From Actinacidiphila alni (lineage in GTDB: Bacteria; Actinomycetota; Actinomycetes; Streptomycetales; Streptomycetaceae), in NCBI RefSeq assembly GCF_900112845.1, contig NZ_FONG01000017.1:62001-126000 (forward strand): a DNA stretch of 64,000 nucleotides. The letters are read 5' to 3'. The notes beneath the pieces are model-generated. The model was not told the origin of the DNA, ran no database searches, and saw only the letters and a program-made list of their open reading frames with translations. How positions within the stretch are numbered: position 1 is the stretch's first letter; every line of letters begins with the position of its first letter. Positions 57,780 to 64,000 of this stretch are shown one piece after another. The position numbers and the translations under genes were made by a program.

Positions 57780-60152
57780 ATGGCACACAAGCGATCGGGC
57801 GGGGGGCTGAGCACAGCCCAGCAGGCCGCCAAGTTCCTCGGCGTCAGCGTGCTCTCAGGGGTGGTCCTCGCGGGCATCGCCCTGCCGGCCGTCGGCGCGC
57901 TCGGCCTGTCGGCCAAGGGCACCGCGGCGGGCTTCGACGACCTGCCGGGCGAGCTGAAGACCCCGCCGCTGAGCCAGGCGTCCAAGATCCTGGACTCCAA
58001 GGGCGGACTGATCGCCACGGTCTACTCGCGCGACCGTACGGTGGTGCCGATCACCGCGATGAGCCCGAACATCCTCAGCGCCATCGTGGCCATCGAGGAC
58101 TCGCGCTTCTACAAGCACGGCGCGCTCGACCCCAAGGGCATCCTGCGCGCGCTCAGCAACAACGCGTCGGACGGCGGCACCCAGGGTGCCTCGACGCTGA
58201 CGCAGCAGTACGTGAAGAACGTCTTCGTGGAGGAGGCGGGCGACGACCCCGACAAGGTCGCCCTCGCCACCCAGCAGACGGTCGGCCGCAAGATCAAGGA
58301 AATGAAGTACGCGATCCAGGTCGAGAAGGAACTCGGCAAGAAGAAGATCCTGGAGAACTACCTCAACATCACCTTCTTCGGCGAGCAGGCGTACGGCATC
58401 GAGGCCGCCTCCCAGCGGTACTTCAGCAAGCACGCCAAGGACCTGTCGCTCAACGAGGCGGCGCTGCTGGCCGGCCTGGTGCAGTCGCCGAGCCGCTACG
58501 ACCCGATCAACGACGAGCAGGAGGCGCTCAAGCGCCGCAATACGGTGCTCGCGCGCATGGCGCAGCTCAAGGACATCACCCCGGCGCAGTCCGCCGCCGC
58601 GCAGAAGGCGCCGCTCGGCCTGAAGGTCAGCTCGCCGAAGAACGGCTGCATCACCGCCGTCAACGGCGCGGGCTTCTTCTGCGACTACGTGCGCAACACC
58701 TTCCTGACCAACGCCGCCTTCGGCAAGACGAAGGAGGAGCGCGCCAAGACCTGGAACACCGGCGGTCTGACGATCAGGACCACGCTCGACCCGAAGGCCC
58801 AGGCGGGCGTGCTGGACGGCATCAGCAAGCACGTCTACAAGAGCGACTCGATCGCCGCCGCCGTCTCCCTGGTGGAGCCCGGCACCGGCAAGATCATCGC
58901 GATGGGCCAGAGCAAGCCGTACGGCTTCGGCAAGAACGAGACGCAGATCAACTTCTCGGTCAATGCCAACATGGGCGGCGGTGTGGGCTTCCAGAACGGT
59001 TCGACGTTCAAGCCGATCACCGCAGCCGCGGCCCTGGAGGCGGGCTACAAGCCGGACCAGGTGGAGTCCTCGCCCAACAAGATGACGTATCCCGACGTCA
59101 CGACGTGCGACAACTCCACCATCCACGGCACCGACGAGACGGGCAACGAGGACCCGTCCGAGGTCGGCCCGTACCAGATGCCGGAAGCGCTGAAGAAGTC
59201 GATCAACACCTACTTCCTGCAACTGGAGAGCCAGGTCGGGCTCTGCCCGATCGTCAACATGGCGACCAAGCTGGGCCTGGGCCGCGCCGACGGCAAGCCG
59301 CTCAACCAGATCGCGTCGCTGACGCTGGGCACCAACGAGGTATCGCCGCTCAATGTGGCCGCCGCGTACGCCGCCTTCGCCGCGCGCGGCAATTACTGCA
59401 CGCCGATCGCCATCGAGTCCGTCACCACCACGGCCGGCAAGAAGCTGACGGTGCCGAAGTCGCTGTGCTCGCAGGCCATGTCGCAGAACACCGCGGACAC
59501 CATCAACACCATGCTCAAGGGCGTGGTCGACGACGGTACGGGTGAGGCGGCCAACCTCGACGACGGCCGGGACACCGCGGGTAAGACCGGTACGACCGAC
59601 GACCGGTGGGCGGCCTGGTTCGCGGGCTACACGCCGAACATGGCGGCGGCCGTGTGGATGGGTGACCCGAAGCACGAGCACAAGATGAAGAACATCACCA
59701 TCGGCGGCCACTACTACCCGCTGGTGTACGGCGCCGACGGCCCCGCGCCGATCTGGAAGGACGCGGTCTCCGCGTCGCTGGAGGGCAAGCCGGTGGAGAG
59801 CTTCATCACCGTGCCGCTCAACATCCAGGACAAGGGCAAGACGCCGCCGCCGGACCCGAACAACCCGGCCAGCCCCACCGGCGACGACAACAAGCACAAG
59901 AAGCCGGGCCGCGGCCACGGCCCCGGCGGGGTCACCACGATGGGCCAGACCACCGGCGCGATCACGGCGGGCACCACGGGCGGCGTGACGAACGGCGGCG
60001 TGACCGACGGCGGCGTGACGGATGCCGGTACGACCGGCGGCGCCGTGACCGGTGGCGGCAACGGCGGTACGGGGACCAGTGGTGGGGCCAACGGGGGCCC
60101 CGATCCGTTCCCGACGTTTCCCGGGCTGACGAGCGGGGGCAACGGGCCGTAG
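57780..60152 (+). CDS. Class A penicillin-binding protein (bifunctional, PonA2-like)
   Basis: A 790-residue bifunctional peptidoglycan synthase. One N-terminal membrane helix (SVLSGVVLAGIALPAVGAL). GT51 glycosyltransferase: AIVAIEDSRFYKHGA, GGTQGASTLTQQYVKN, RKIKEMKYAIQVEKEL. Transpeptidase: SxxK in NGSTFKPITA, SxN in KKSINTYF, KTG in TAGKTGTTDD. The C-terminus is a Gly/Thr/Val/Asn repeat tail of about 80 residues (TTGGVTNGGVTDGGVTD) in place of the PASTA domain found in mycobacterial PonA2. Located after wblA as in mycobacteria. Confidence 0.95.
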   Translation: MAHKRSGGGLSTAQQAAKFLGVSVLSGVVLAGIALPAVGALGLSAKGTAAGFDDLPGELKTPPLSQASKILDSKGGLIATVYSRDRTVVPITAMSPNILSAIVAIEDSRFYKHGALDPKGILRALSNNASDGGTQGASTLTQQYVKNVFVEEAGDDPDKVALATQQTVGRKIKEMKYAIQVEKELGKKKILENYLNITFFGEQAYGIEAASQRYFSKHAKDLSLNEAALLAGLVQSPSRYDPINDEQEALKRRNTVLARMAQLKDITPAQSAAAQKAPLGLKVSSPKNGCITAVNGAGFFCDYVRNTFLTNAAFGKTKEERAKTWNTGGLTIRTTLDPKAQAGVLDGISKHVYKSDSIAAAVSLVEPGTGKIIAMGQSKPYGFGKNETQINFSVNANMGGGVGFQNGSTFKPITAAAALEAGYKPDQVESSPNKMTYPDVTTCDNSTIHGTDETGNEDPSEVGPYQMPEALKKSINTYFLQLESQVGLCPIVNMATKLGLGRADGKPLNQIASLTLGTNEVSPLNVAAAYAAFAARGNYCTPIAIESVTTTAGKKLTVPKSLCSQAMSQNTADTINTMLKGVVDDGTGEAANLDDGRDTAGKTGTTDDRWAAWFAGYTPNMAAAVWMGDPKHEHKMKNITIGGHYYPLVYGADGPAPIWKDAVSASLEGKPVESFITVPLNIQDKGKTPPPDPNNPASPTGDDNKHKKPGRGHGPGGVTTMGQTTGAITAGTTGGVTNGGVTDGGVTDAGTTGGAVTGGGNGGTGTSGGANGGPDPFPTFPGLTSGGNGP

Positions 60153-60184
60153 CGGTCCGTCGCCCGCCCGCCCGTACGTACGTG

Positions 60185-60217
60185 TAAGGGGCGCCCTCCC
60201 AGGGAGGGCGCCCCTTA
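60185..60217. terminator. 15-bp terminator between PBP and YqeY genes
   Basis: TAAGGGGCGCCCTCC and GGAGGGCGCCCCTTA pair perfectly with the 3-nt loop CAG. Converging genes share it. Confidence 0.85.
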
Positions 60218-60272
60218 CTGCTGCCGTGCCGTCCGCTGCGGCCGTCTACCGCTGCCGCCTGCTGCCGCGGGA

Positions 60273-60731
60273 TCAGCCCGCGAGCTGCCGCTTCACCTCG
60301 GCGGCCACCCGGCCGCCTTCGGCGAGCCCGGCCACCTTCGGGTTCACGATCTTCATGACGGCGCCCATGGCGCGCGGCGAGTCCGCCCCGGACTCGGCGA
60401 TGGCCTCCCGCACGATCGCGGCCAGCTCGTCGTCGCCGAGCTGCTTGGGCAGATATTCCGCGAGCACCTCGCCCTCCGCCCGCTCGCGCTCCGCCGACTC
60501 CGCCCGACCGCCCTGCGCGAAGGCCTCGGCGGCCTCCCGCCGCTTCTTCGCCTCGCGCGTGATCACCTTCAGCACCTCGTCGTCGGAGAGGGTGCGCGCG
60601 GTCGTACCGGCGACCTCCTCCTTGGTGATGGCCGTCAGGGTGAGCCGGAGCGTGGCGGAACGCAGCTCGTCGCGCCCCTTGATCGCCTGGGTGAGGTCGT
60701 CGTGCAGTCGCTGCTTGAGCGTCGTGGTCAT
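60273..60731 (-). CDS. GatB/YqeY domain protein
   Basis: A 152-residue protein of the YqeY family: TTLKQRLHDDLTQAIKGRDE, LSDDEVLKVITREAKKRREA, and GAVMKIVNPKVAGLAEGGRV in the second domain (GatB/YqeY tRNA-binding helical bundle). The family resembles the tail domain of GatB but its role is unclear. Normal length, ATG start. Divergent from the phosphoesterase gene at 60897. Confidence 0.93.
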   Translation of the reverse strand: MTTTLKQRLHDDLTQAIKGRDELRSATLRLTLTAITKEEVAGTTARTLSDDEVLKVITREAKKRREAAEAFAQGGRAESAERERAEGEVLAEYLPKQLGDDELAAIVREAIAESGADSPRAMGAVMKIVNPKVAGLAEGGRVAAEVKRQLAG

Positions 60732-60896
60732 GCACCGATTTTCGCACTCCCGGGGAGCAGCCGCGCCGTATATATGCGGAGCCCACGTAAAGGGGCCCAC
60801 TGCGCGGGTCGTACGTGCTCGCCGACGGCCTCCCCGTCCGCCCCGTCCGTACGCCCTGGAGCGCGCGCCGGCCCCGGACTCTGACACGATGGGCGC

Positions 60897-61826
60897 ATGC
60901 GCGCGCGATACGGAATTCCCCTGGGTGTGACGGCGGCCGGCGCGGCCTGTGTGGCGTACGCGGCCGGCTTCGAAGCGCGGTCCTTCCGCCTGCGGCGCGT
61001 GGACATCCCGGTGCTGCCCGACGGCATGCGGCCGATCCGTGTCCTCCAGGTCTCCGACATCCACATGGTGTCGGGCCAGAAGAAGAAGCGCCGCTGGCTC
61101 CAGTCGCTGGCCGGCCTGCGCCCCGACCTCGTCGTCAACACCGGCGACAATCTGTCGGACCCCACCGCCGTCCCCGAAGTCCTGGACGCGCTCGGCCCGT
61201 TGCTGGAGTTCCCCGGCGCGTACGTCTTCGGTTCCAACGACTACTACGGCCCCAAATTCCGCAACCCCGGCCGCTACCTGGTGGAGAAGGCGCGCGGCCA
61301 GCACGGCCTCAACGGCAAGGACAAGATGGCGCACGGCGTCATCCGCAACCCTTGGGGCGAGCTGCGCGACACCTTCGACGCGGCCGGCTGGGTGGGCCTG
61401 AGCAACTCCCGCGGCCGACTCAAGCTCGACCACGGCCCGGTCCTCGGCTTCACCGGCCTGGACGACCCGCACATCAAGCGCGACCGTTACGCCGCGGTCG
61501 CCGGCGGCCCCGACCCGGACACCGACTTCAACCTGGCCATCGTCCACGCGCCCTACCTGCGCGTCCTGGACGCCTTCACCTCCGACCGCTACCCGCTGAT
61601 CCTGGCCGGCCACACCCACGGCGGTCAGCTCTGCGTCCCCTTCTACGGCGCGCTGGTCACCAACTGCGACCTCGACACCGACCGGGTCAAGGGCCTGTCC
61701 ACCCACACCGCCACCGGTTCCACGTCCTACCTGCACGTCTCGGCCGGCTGCGGCGCCAACCGCTACACCCCGGTCCGTTTCGCCTGCCCGCCCGAGGCGA
61801 CACTCCTCACGCTCACGCCCCGCTGA
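60897..61826 (+). CDS. Metallophosphoesterase (Rv3683-like)
   Basis: A 309-residue calcineurin-like phosphoesterase with an N-terminal membrane-proximal hydrophobic stretch (GVTAAGAACVAYAAGF). Metal-site motifs SDIHM, NTGDNL, GSNDYYG and GHTHGGQ, the canonical set for YkuE/YaeI-type phosphoesterases. A CACGAT hexamer 6 nt before the ATG could be a leaderless promoter. In mycobacteria a homologous gene follows ponA2, consistent with this neighbourhood. Substrate unknown; possibly lipid or phosphonate phosphoester. Confidence 0.92.
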   Translation: MRARYGIPLGVTAAGAACVAYAAGFEARSFRLRRVDIPVLPDGMRPIRVLQVSDIHMVSGQKKKRRWLQSLAGLRPDLVVNTGDNLSDPTAVPEVLDALGPLLEFPGAYVFGSNDYYGPKFRNPGRYLVEKARGQHGLNGKDKMAHGVIRNPWGELRDTFDAAGWVGLSNSRGRLKLDHGPVLGFTGLDDPHIKRDRYAAVAGGPDPDTDFNLAIVHAPYLRVLDAFTSDRYPLILAGHTHGGQLCVPFYGALVTNCDLDTDRVKGLSTHTATGSTSYLHVSAGCGANRYTPVRFACPPEATLLTLTPR

Positions 61827-61861
61827 TCCGTTTCGCCGTACGCCGTCTCGTACGGTGAGGC

Positions 61862-62557
61862 ATGCCCGAAATCTCCCGTCCGTACGTGGCGGCCGTATCG
61901 GCGTACCGGCTGCTGATCGCGGCGACGGCGGTGACGGGCATCAGCATCGAGTGCGCCCATTTCCCGCCGGCGCGCGTCTTCACGTACTTCACGATCCTCA
62001 CCAACGCGGCGATCGCCCTGACCTTCGCCCCCGCCGCGTACCGCACCTGGACCCGCCGCCGCCCGGTCCCGCCGCTCGTCTACGGCGCCGTGCTGCTCTG
62101 CATCGTGATCACCGGCCTCGTCTACCACCTGGTGCTCGCCAACGACGCGAGCGACTTCTCCGAGTCCGAGGCCCTCGGCGCCCGCACGGGCGCCCTCGCT
62201 GTCTCCAACCAGCTGCTGCACACCGTGACGCCCCTCACAGTCACCCTGGACTGGCTGCTGTTCACCACTCCCGGCCGCTTCCGGTGGCGCCACGCCTGCC
62301 AGTGGCTTCTGCTCCCCCTCGCCTACTGCGCCTTCGCCCTCCTGCGCGGCCCCTTCCAGCCCCCCGCGCCCCCGTCCCGCTACCCCTACCCCTTCCTCGA
62401 CGTCGACGCCCACGGCTACCCCGCCACCCTCCTCACCGCCCTCCTCCTCGCCCTCGCCTTCACCGCCCTCGCCCTCCTCCTGATCCTCCTCGACCACCAC
62501 CGCCCCCACCTCCCCCGAAACCGGATTTCGCCCACGGCCCGCAGTCCGCTAAAGTAA
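61862..62557 (+). CDS. Pr6Pr-type integral membrane protein
   Basis: A 231-residue polytopic membrane protein with about six hydrophobic helices, including [60 protein letters not shown] and [39 protein letters not shown] is the Pr6Pr/FAR-17a-like signature; the conserved His suggests a ligand or heme-related role, unproven. It begins 36 nt after the phosphoesterase and is probably co-transcribed. Confidence 0.8.
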   Translation: MPEISRPYVAAVSAYRLLIAATAVTGISIECAHFPPARVFTYFTILTNAAIALTFAPAAYRTWTRRRPVPPLVYGAVLLCIVITGLVYHLVLANDASDFSESEALGARTGALAVSNQLLHTVTPLTVTLDWLLFTTPGRFRWRHACQWLLLPLAYCAFALLRGPFQPPAPPSRYPYPFLDVDAHGYPATLLTALLLALAFTALALLLILLDHHRPHLPRNRISPTARSPLK

Positions 62558-62569
62558 TTCCCGTTGCAC

Positions 62570-62643
<74 letters not shown>

Positions 62644-62658
62644 CGGTATAGCAGCAGG

Positions 62659-62694
62659 TCAGGGCCCTGATCCTTCCGAGGATCAGGGCCCTGA
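62659..62694 (+). terminator. tRNA-Pro terminator hairpin
   Basis: 16-bp arms TCAGGGCCCTGATCCT and AGGATCAGGGCCCTGA with the tetraloop TCCG. Confidence 0.8.
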
Positions 62695-62848
62695 GTCGTC
62701 TCCGGGGGCGTCTTGGGAGCTATTGGGGAGCCGAACTCGTCAGGCGGCTCCCGGGCGGGAGCGGCCCGGCTCGGCGGAACGCCTGAAGCGGCCCTGGCAA
62801 CGGCGCTACCGTCGCCCCACGGATAGTCGGCCGGGGGGGAAGCACACC

Positions 62849-63559
62849 ATGCAGGACAGATCAGCGGGAGAACAGTCGGTGCCCACGGCGATGTCCGGGC
62901 CGCTCATCGCCGGCGAGGTATCGCTGCCCGAGGTCATGGCACAGCTCCAGCAGGATCGGCCGGTCTTCCACTCCGAGCGGGACCTCCAGCACAGCTTCGC
63001 GCGCGTGCTGTGGAAGATGGCGCCCACGGTCGAGGTCAGACTGGAGGTCCGCCAGAACTCACCGGAAGCCGCTGGCGCCGAGTATCTCGATCTCCTGTGC
63101 ATCGGCGCCACAGCTCGCACGGCGATCGAGTTCAAATACCGCACGGCGAAGTGGACGGGTACAGCCGACCCTGACCAGGAGCAGTACACGCTGAAGTCTC
63201 ACTCAGCCACCGACCTGGCCCGCCTCGGCTTCGTCTCCGACATCGCCCGCCTGGAGCGCTTCGGCAAGCCCAACCAGAACGGCCTGGCCCTCCTCATCAC
63301 CAACGAGGCCGGCCTGTGGACCCCGCCGAAGCAGAACAACACCCGAGACCGCGACTTCCGCCTCCACGAGGGCCGCACGCTCACGGGCCAACTCGTCTGG
63401 GGCCGCGACGACTACAAGCCGAACAGGCGCCACTTGAACGGCTCGTACTCCCTCAATTGGCACTCGTACTCCATGCAGGACGGACTCCGGGGCGAGTTCC
63501 GCTACCTCGCCGTTTTCATCGGCCCAGAGCCCACGCCGGGTCTCCCAGCCCAGCCATAA
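62849..63559 (+). CDS. Putative PD-(D/E)XK nuclease-like protein
   Basis: A 236-residue protein. ERDLQHSFARVLWKMAPTVE is a helix typical of the entry to a restriction-endonuclease-like core, followed by AEYLDLLCIGATARTAIEFK: the Asp in YLDLL and E-x-K in AIEFKY fit the PD-(D/E)XK motif with about 15 residues between. The rest (GFVSDIARLERFG, GLALLITNEAGLW) is compatible with that fold. Single-gene nuclease or defence component; the ATG at 62849 follows GGGGGGGAAG. It lies downstream of tRNA-Pro and 41 nt before the EcsC gene. Confidence 0.6.
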   Translation: MQDRSAGEQSVPTAMSGPLIAGEVSLPEVMAQLQQDRPVFHSERDLQHSFARVLWKMAPTVEVRLEVRQNSPEAAGAEYLDLLCIGATARTAIEFKYRTAKWTGTADPDQEQYTLKSHSATDLARLGFVSDIARLERFGKPNQNGLALLITNEAGLWTPPKQNNTRDRDFRLHEGRTLTGQLVWGRDDYKPNRRHLNGSYSLNWHSYSMQDGLRGEFRYLAVFIGPEPTPGLPAQP

Positions 63560-63600
63560 GTGCCCGGATCCGACGAGCACAGCCGAAAAGGAGAACCCCA

Positions 63601-64000
63601 ATGAGCCCTCACGCCGACCCACTCGTCGACGGTGCGCCTCCGATGAGTGCCTACGAGGGGCAGGTGTGGACCGCGCTCAACGAGCACTGGGAGCGCCGCG
63701 ACAACCGTCGCGGTCTTCCGAACTGGGCGAATACGGCACTCGGTCGCACTGGTGAGGCCGCAGGAAGCGCGGTGAGCCGGGTCAGGGGCGCTGTGCCCAA
63801 GGCGGTCAAGGAACCGATCCGTCGCGCAGGTGACGCAGTCGCCACCAAGGCGGCGCGACCGGCACTCGCAGCGGCGGCAGCGCTGCTCGATCTGGTCAAC
63901 GACTGGGCAATGGAGCTGAACGACCCGAAGAGCGTCGAGAAGCTCGCCCGCAAGCGAGGCGTGGAACTCAACGATTTCACCGAGCTGCGGCAGAAGGATC
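63601..64000 (+). CDS. EcsC-family protein (partial, continues past the window)
   Basis: The frame opens with ATG at 63601 after AAGGAG (7 nt away) and has no stop by 64000, giving 133 residues. YEGQVWTALNEHWERRDN, a helical amphipathic region (AAGSAVSRVRGAVPKAVKEP) and LLDLVNDWAMELNDPKSVEK resemble the N-terminus of the EcsC family, known from a Bacillus gene linked to protein secretion and found in Streptomyces as stand-alone proteins. Likely co-transcribed with the nuclease-like gene. Confidence 0.7.
   Translation, partial: MSPHADPLVDGAPPMSAYEGQVWTALNEHWERRDNRRGLPNWANTALGRTGEAAGSAVSRVRGAVPKAVKEPIRRAGDAVATKAARPALAAAAALLDLVNDWAMELNDPKSVEKLARKRGVELNDFTELRQKD

Overview
The window is chromosomal DNA of a high-GC actinomycete, almost certainly a Streptomyces or a very close relative. 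The evidence is strong codon bias towards G/C at third positions, many GTG starts, BldC, WblA, an Lsr2-like protein, DUF397/XRE and RsbW-like pairs, a DUF3073 protein, mycothiol- and F420-type enzymes, and the gene order vdh - DUF3073 - purM - purF.

Layout. (1) 0-5 kb is an accessory locus: a TPR-containing XRE regulator, a divergent RsbW-like ATPase with an extra C-terminal domain, a radical SAM/SPASM enzyme, a 70-residue peptide gene overlapping it by 4 nt and ending in a Cys-Ser-Cys motif, and an APH-like phosphotransferase whose 3' end runs into a tRNA-Lys gene. It looks like a RiPP-type system of unknown product. Two decayed genes (thioredoxin remnant, frameshifted lipoprotein) and a large FG-GAP secreted protein follow. 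(2) 9-21 kb holds RNA biology and regulation: a DEAD-box helicase with an Arg/Asp/Ser/Tyr-rich tail, tRNA-Glu, a methyltransferase/F420 oxidoreductase pair, an XRE-DUF397 pair divergent from an RsbW-like ATPase, tRNA-Asp/tRNA-Phe, HrpA helicase, a second identical tRNA-Asp, and bldC. (3) 21.6-43.6 kb carries valine dehydrogenase and most of the early purine pathway (purM, purF, purL, purQ, purS, purC, purD) with small enzymes, an lsrL-like gene and three tRNA-Gly genes. (4) 43.8-50.6 kb carries a SLATT membrane protein, a GntR regulator, a Ser/Thr kinase, purA and a DAGK-like protein. (5) 50.6-61.8 kb contains P450-MBL-NUDIX and RidA-DUF4177 gene sets, then two ArsA-family ATPases, wblA, a class A penicillin-binding protein, a YqeY protein and a metallophosphoesterase. 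The ArsA-ArsA-whiB-ponA-phosphoesterase order matches my recollection of Rv3679-Rv3683 in Mycobacterium tuberculosis. (6) 62.5-64 kb: a tRNA-Pro followed by a nuclease-like gene and a truncated EcsC-family gene, perhaps the edge of another accessory segment.

How it works together: the purine genes cover steps 1, 2, 4, 5 and 8 of IMP synthesis plus the AMP branch, in scattered units rather than one operon (purS-purQ-purL is the only tight one). Three developmental or nucleoid regulators (BldC, an LsrL-like protein, WblA) are embedded among housekeeping genes. Translational coupling by 4-nt overlaps is frequent. Several genes appear to be transcribed without leaders, because a -10-like hexamer sits 6-7 nt before the start codon. 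All functional calls come from reading the sequence and family knowledge; no searches were run.
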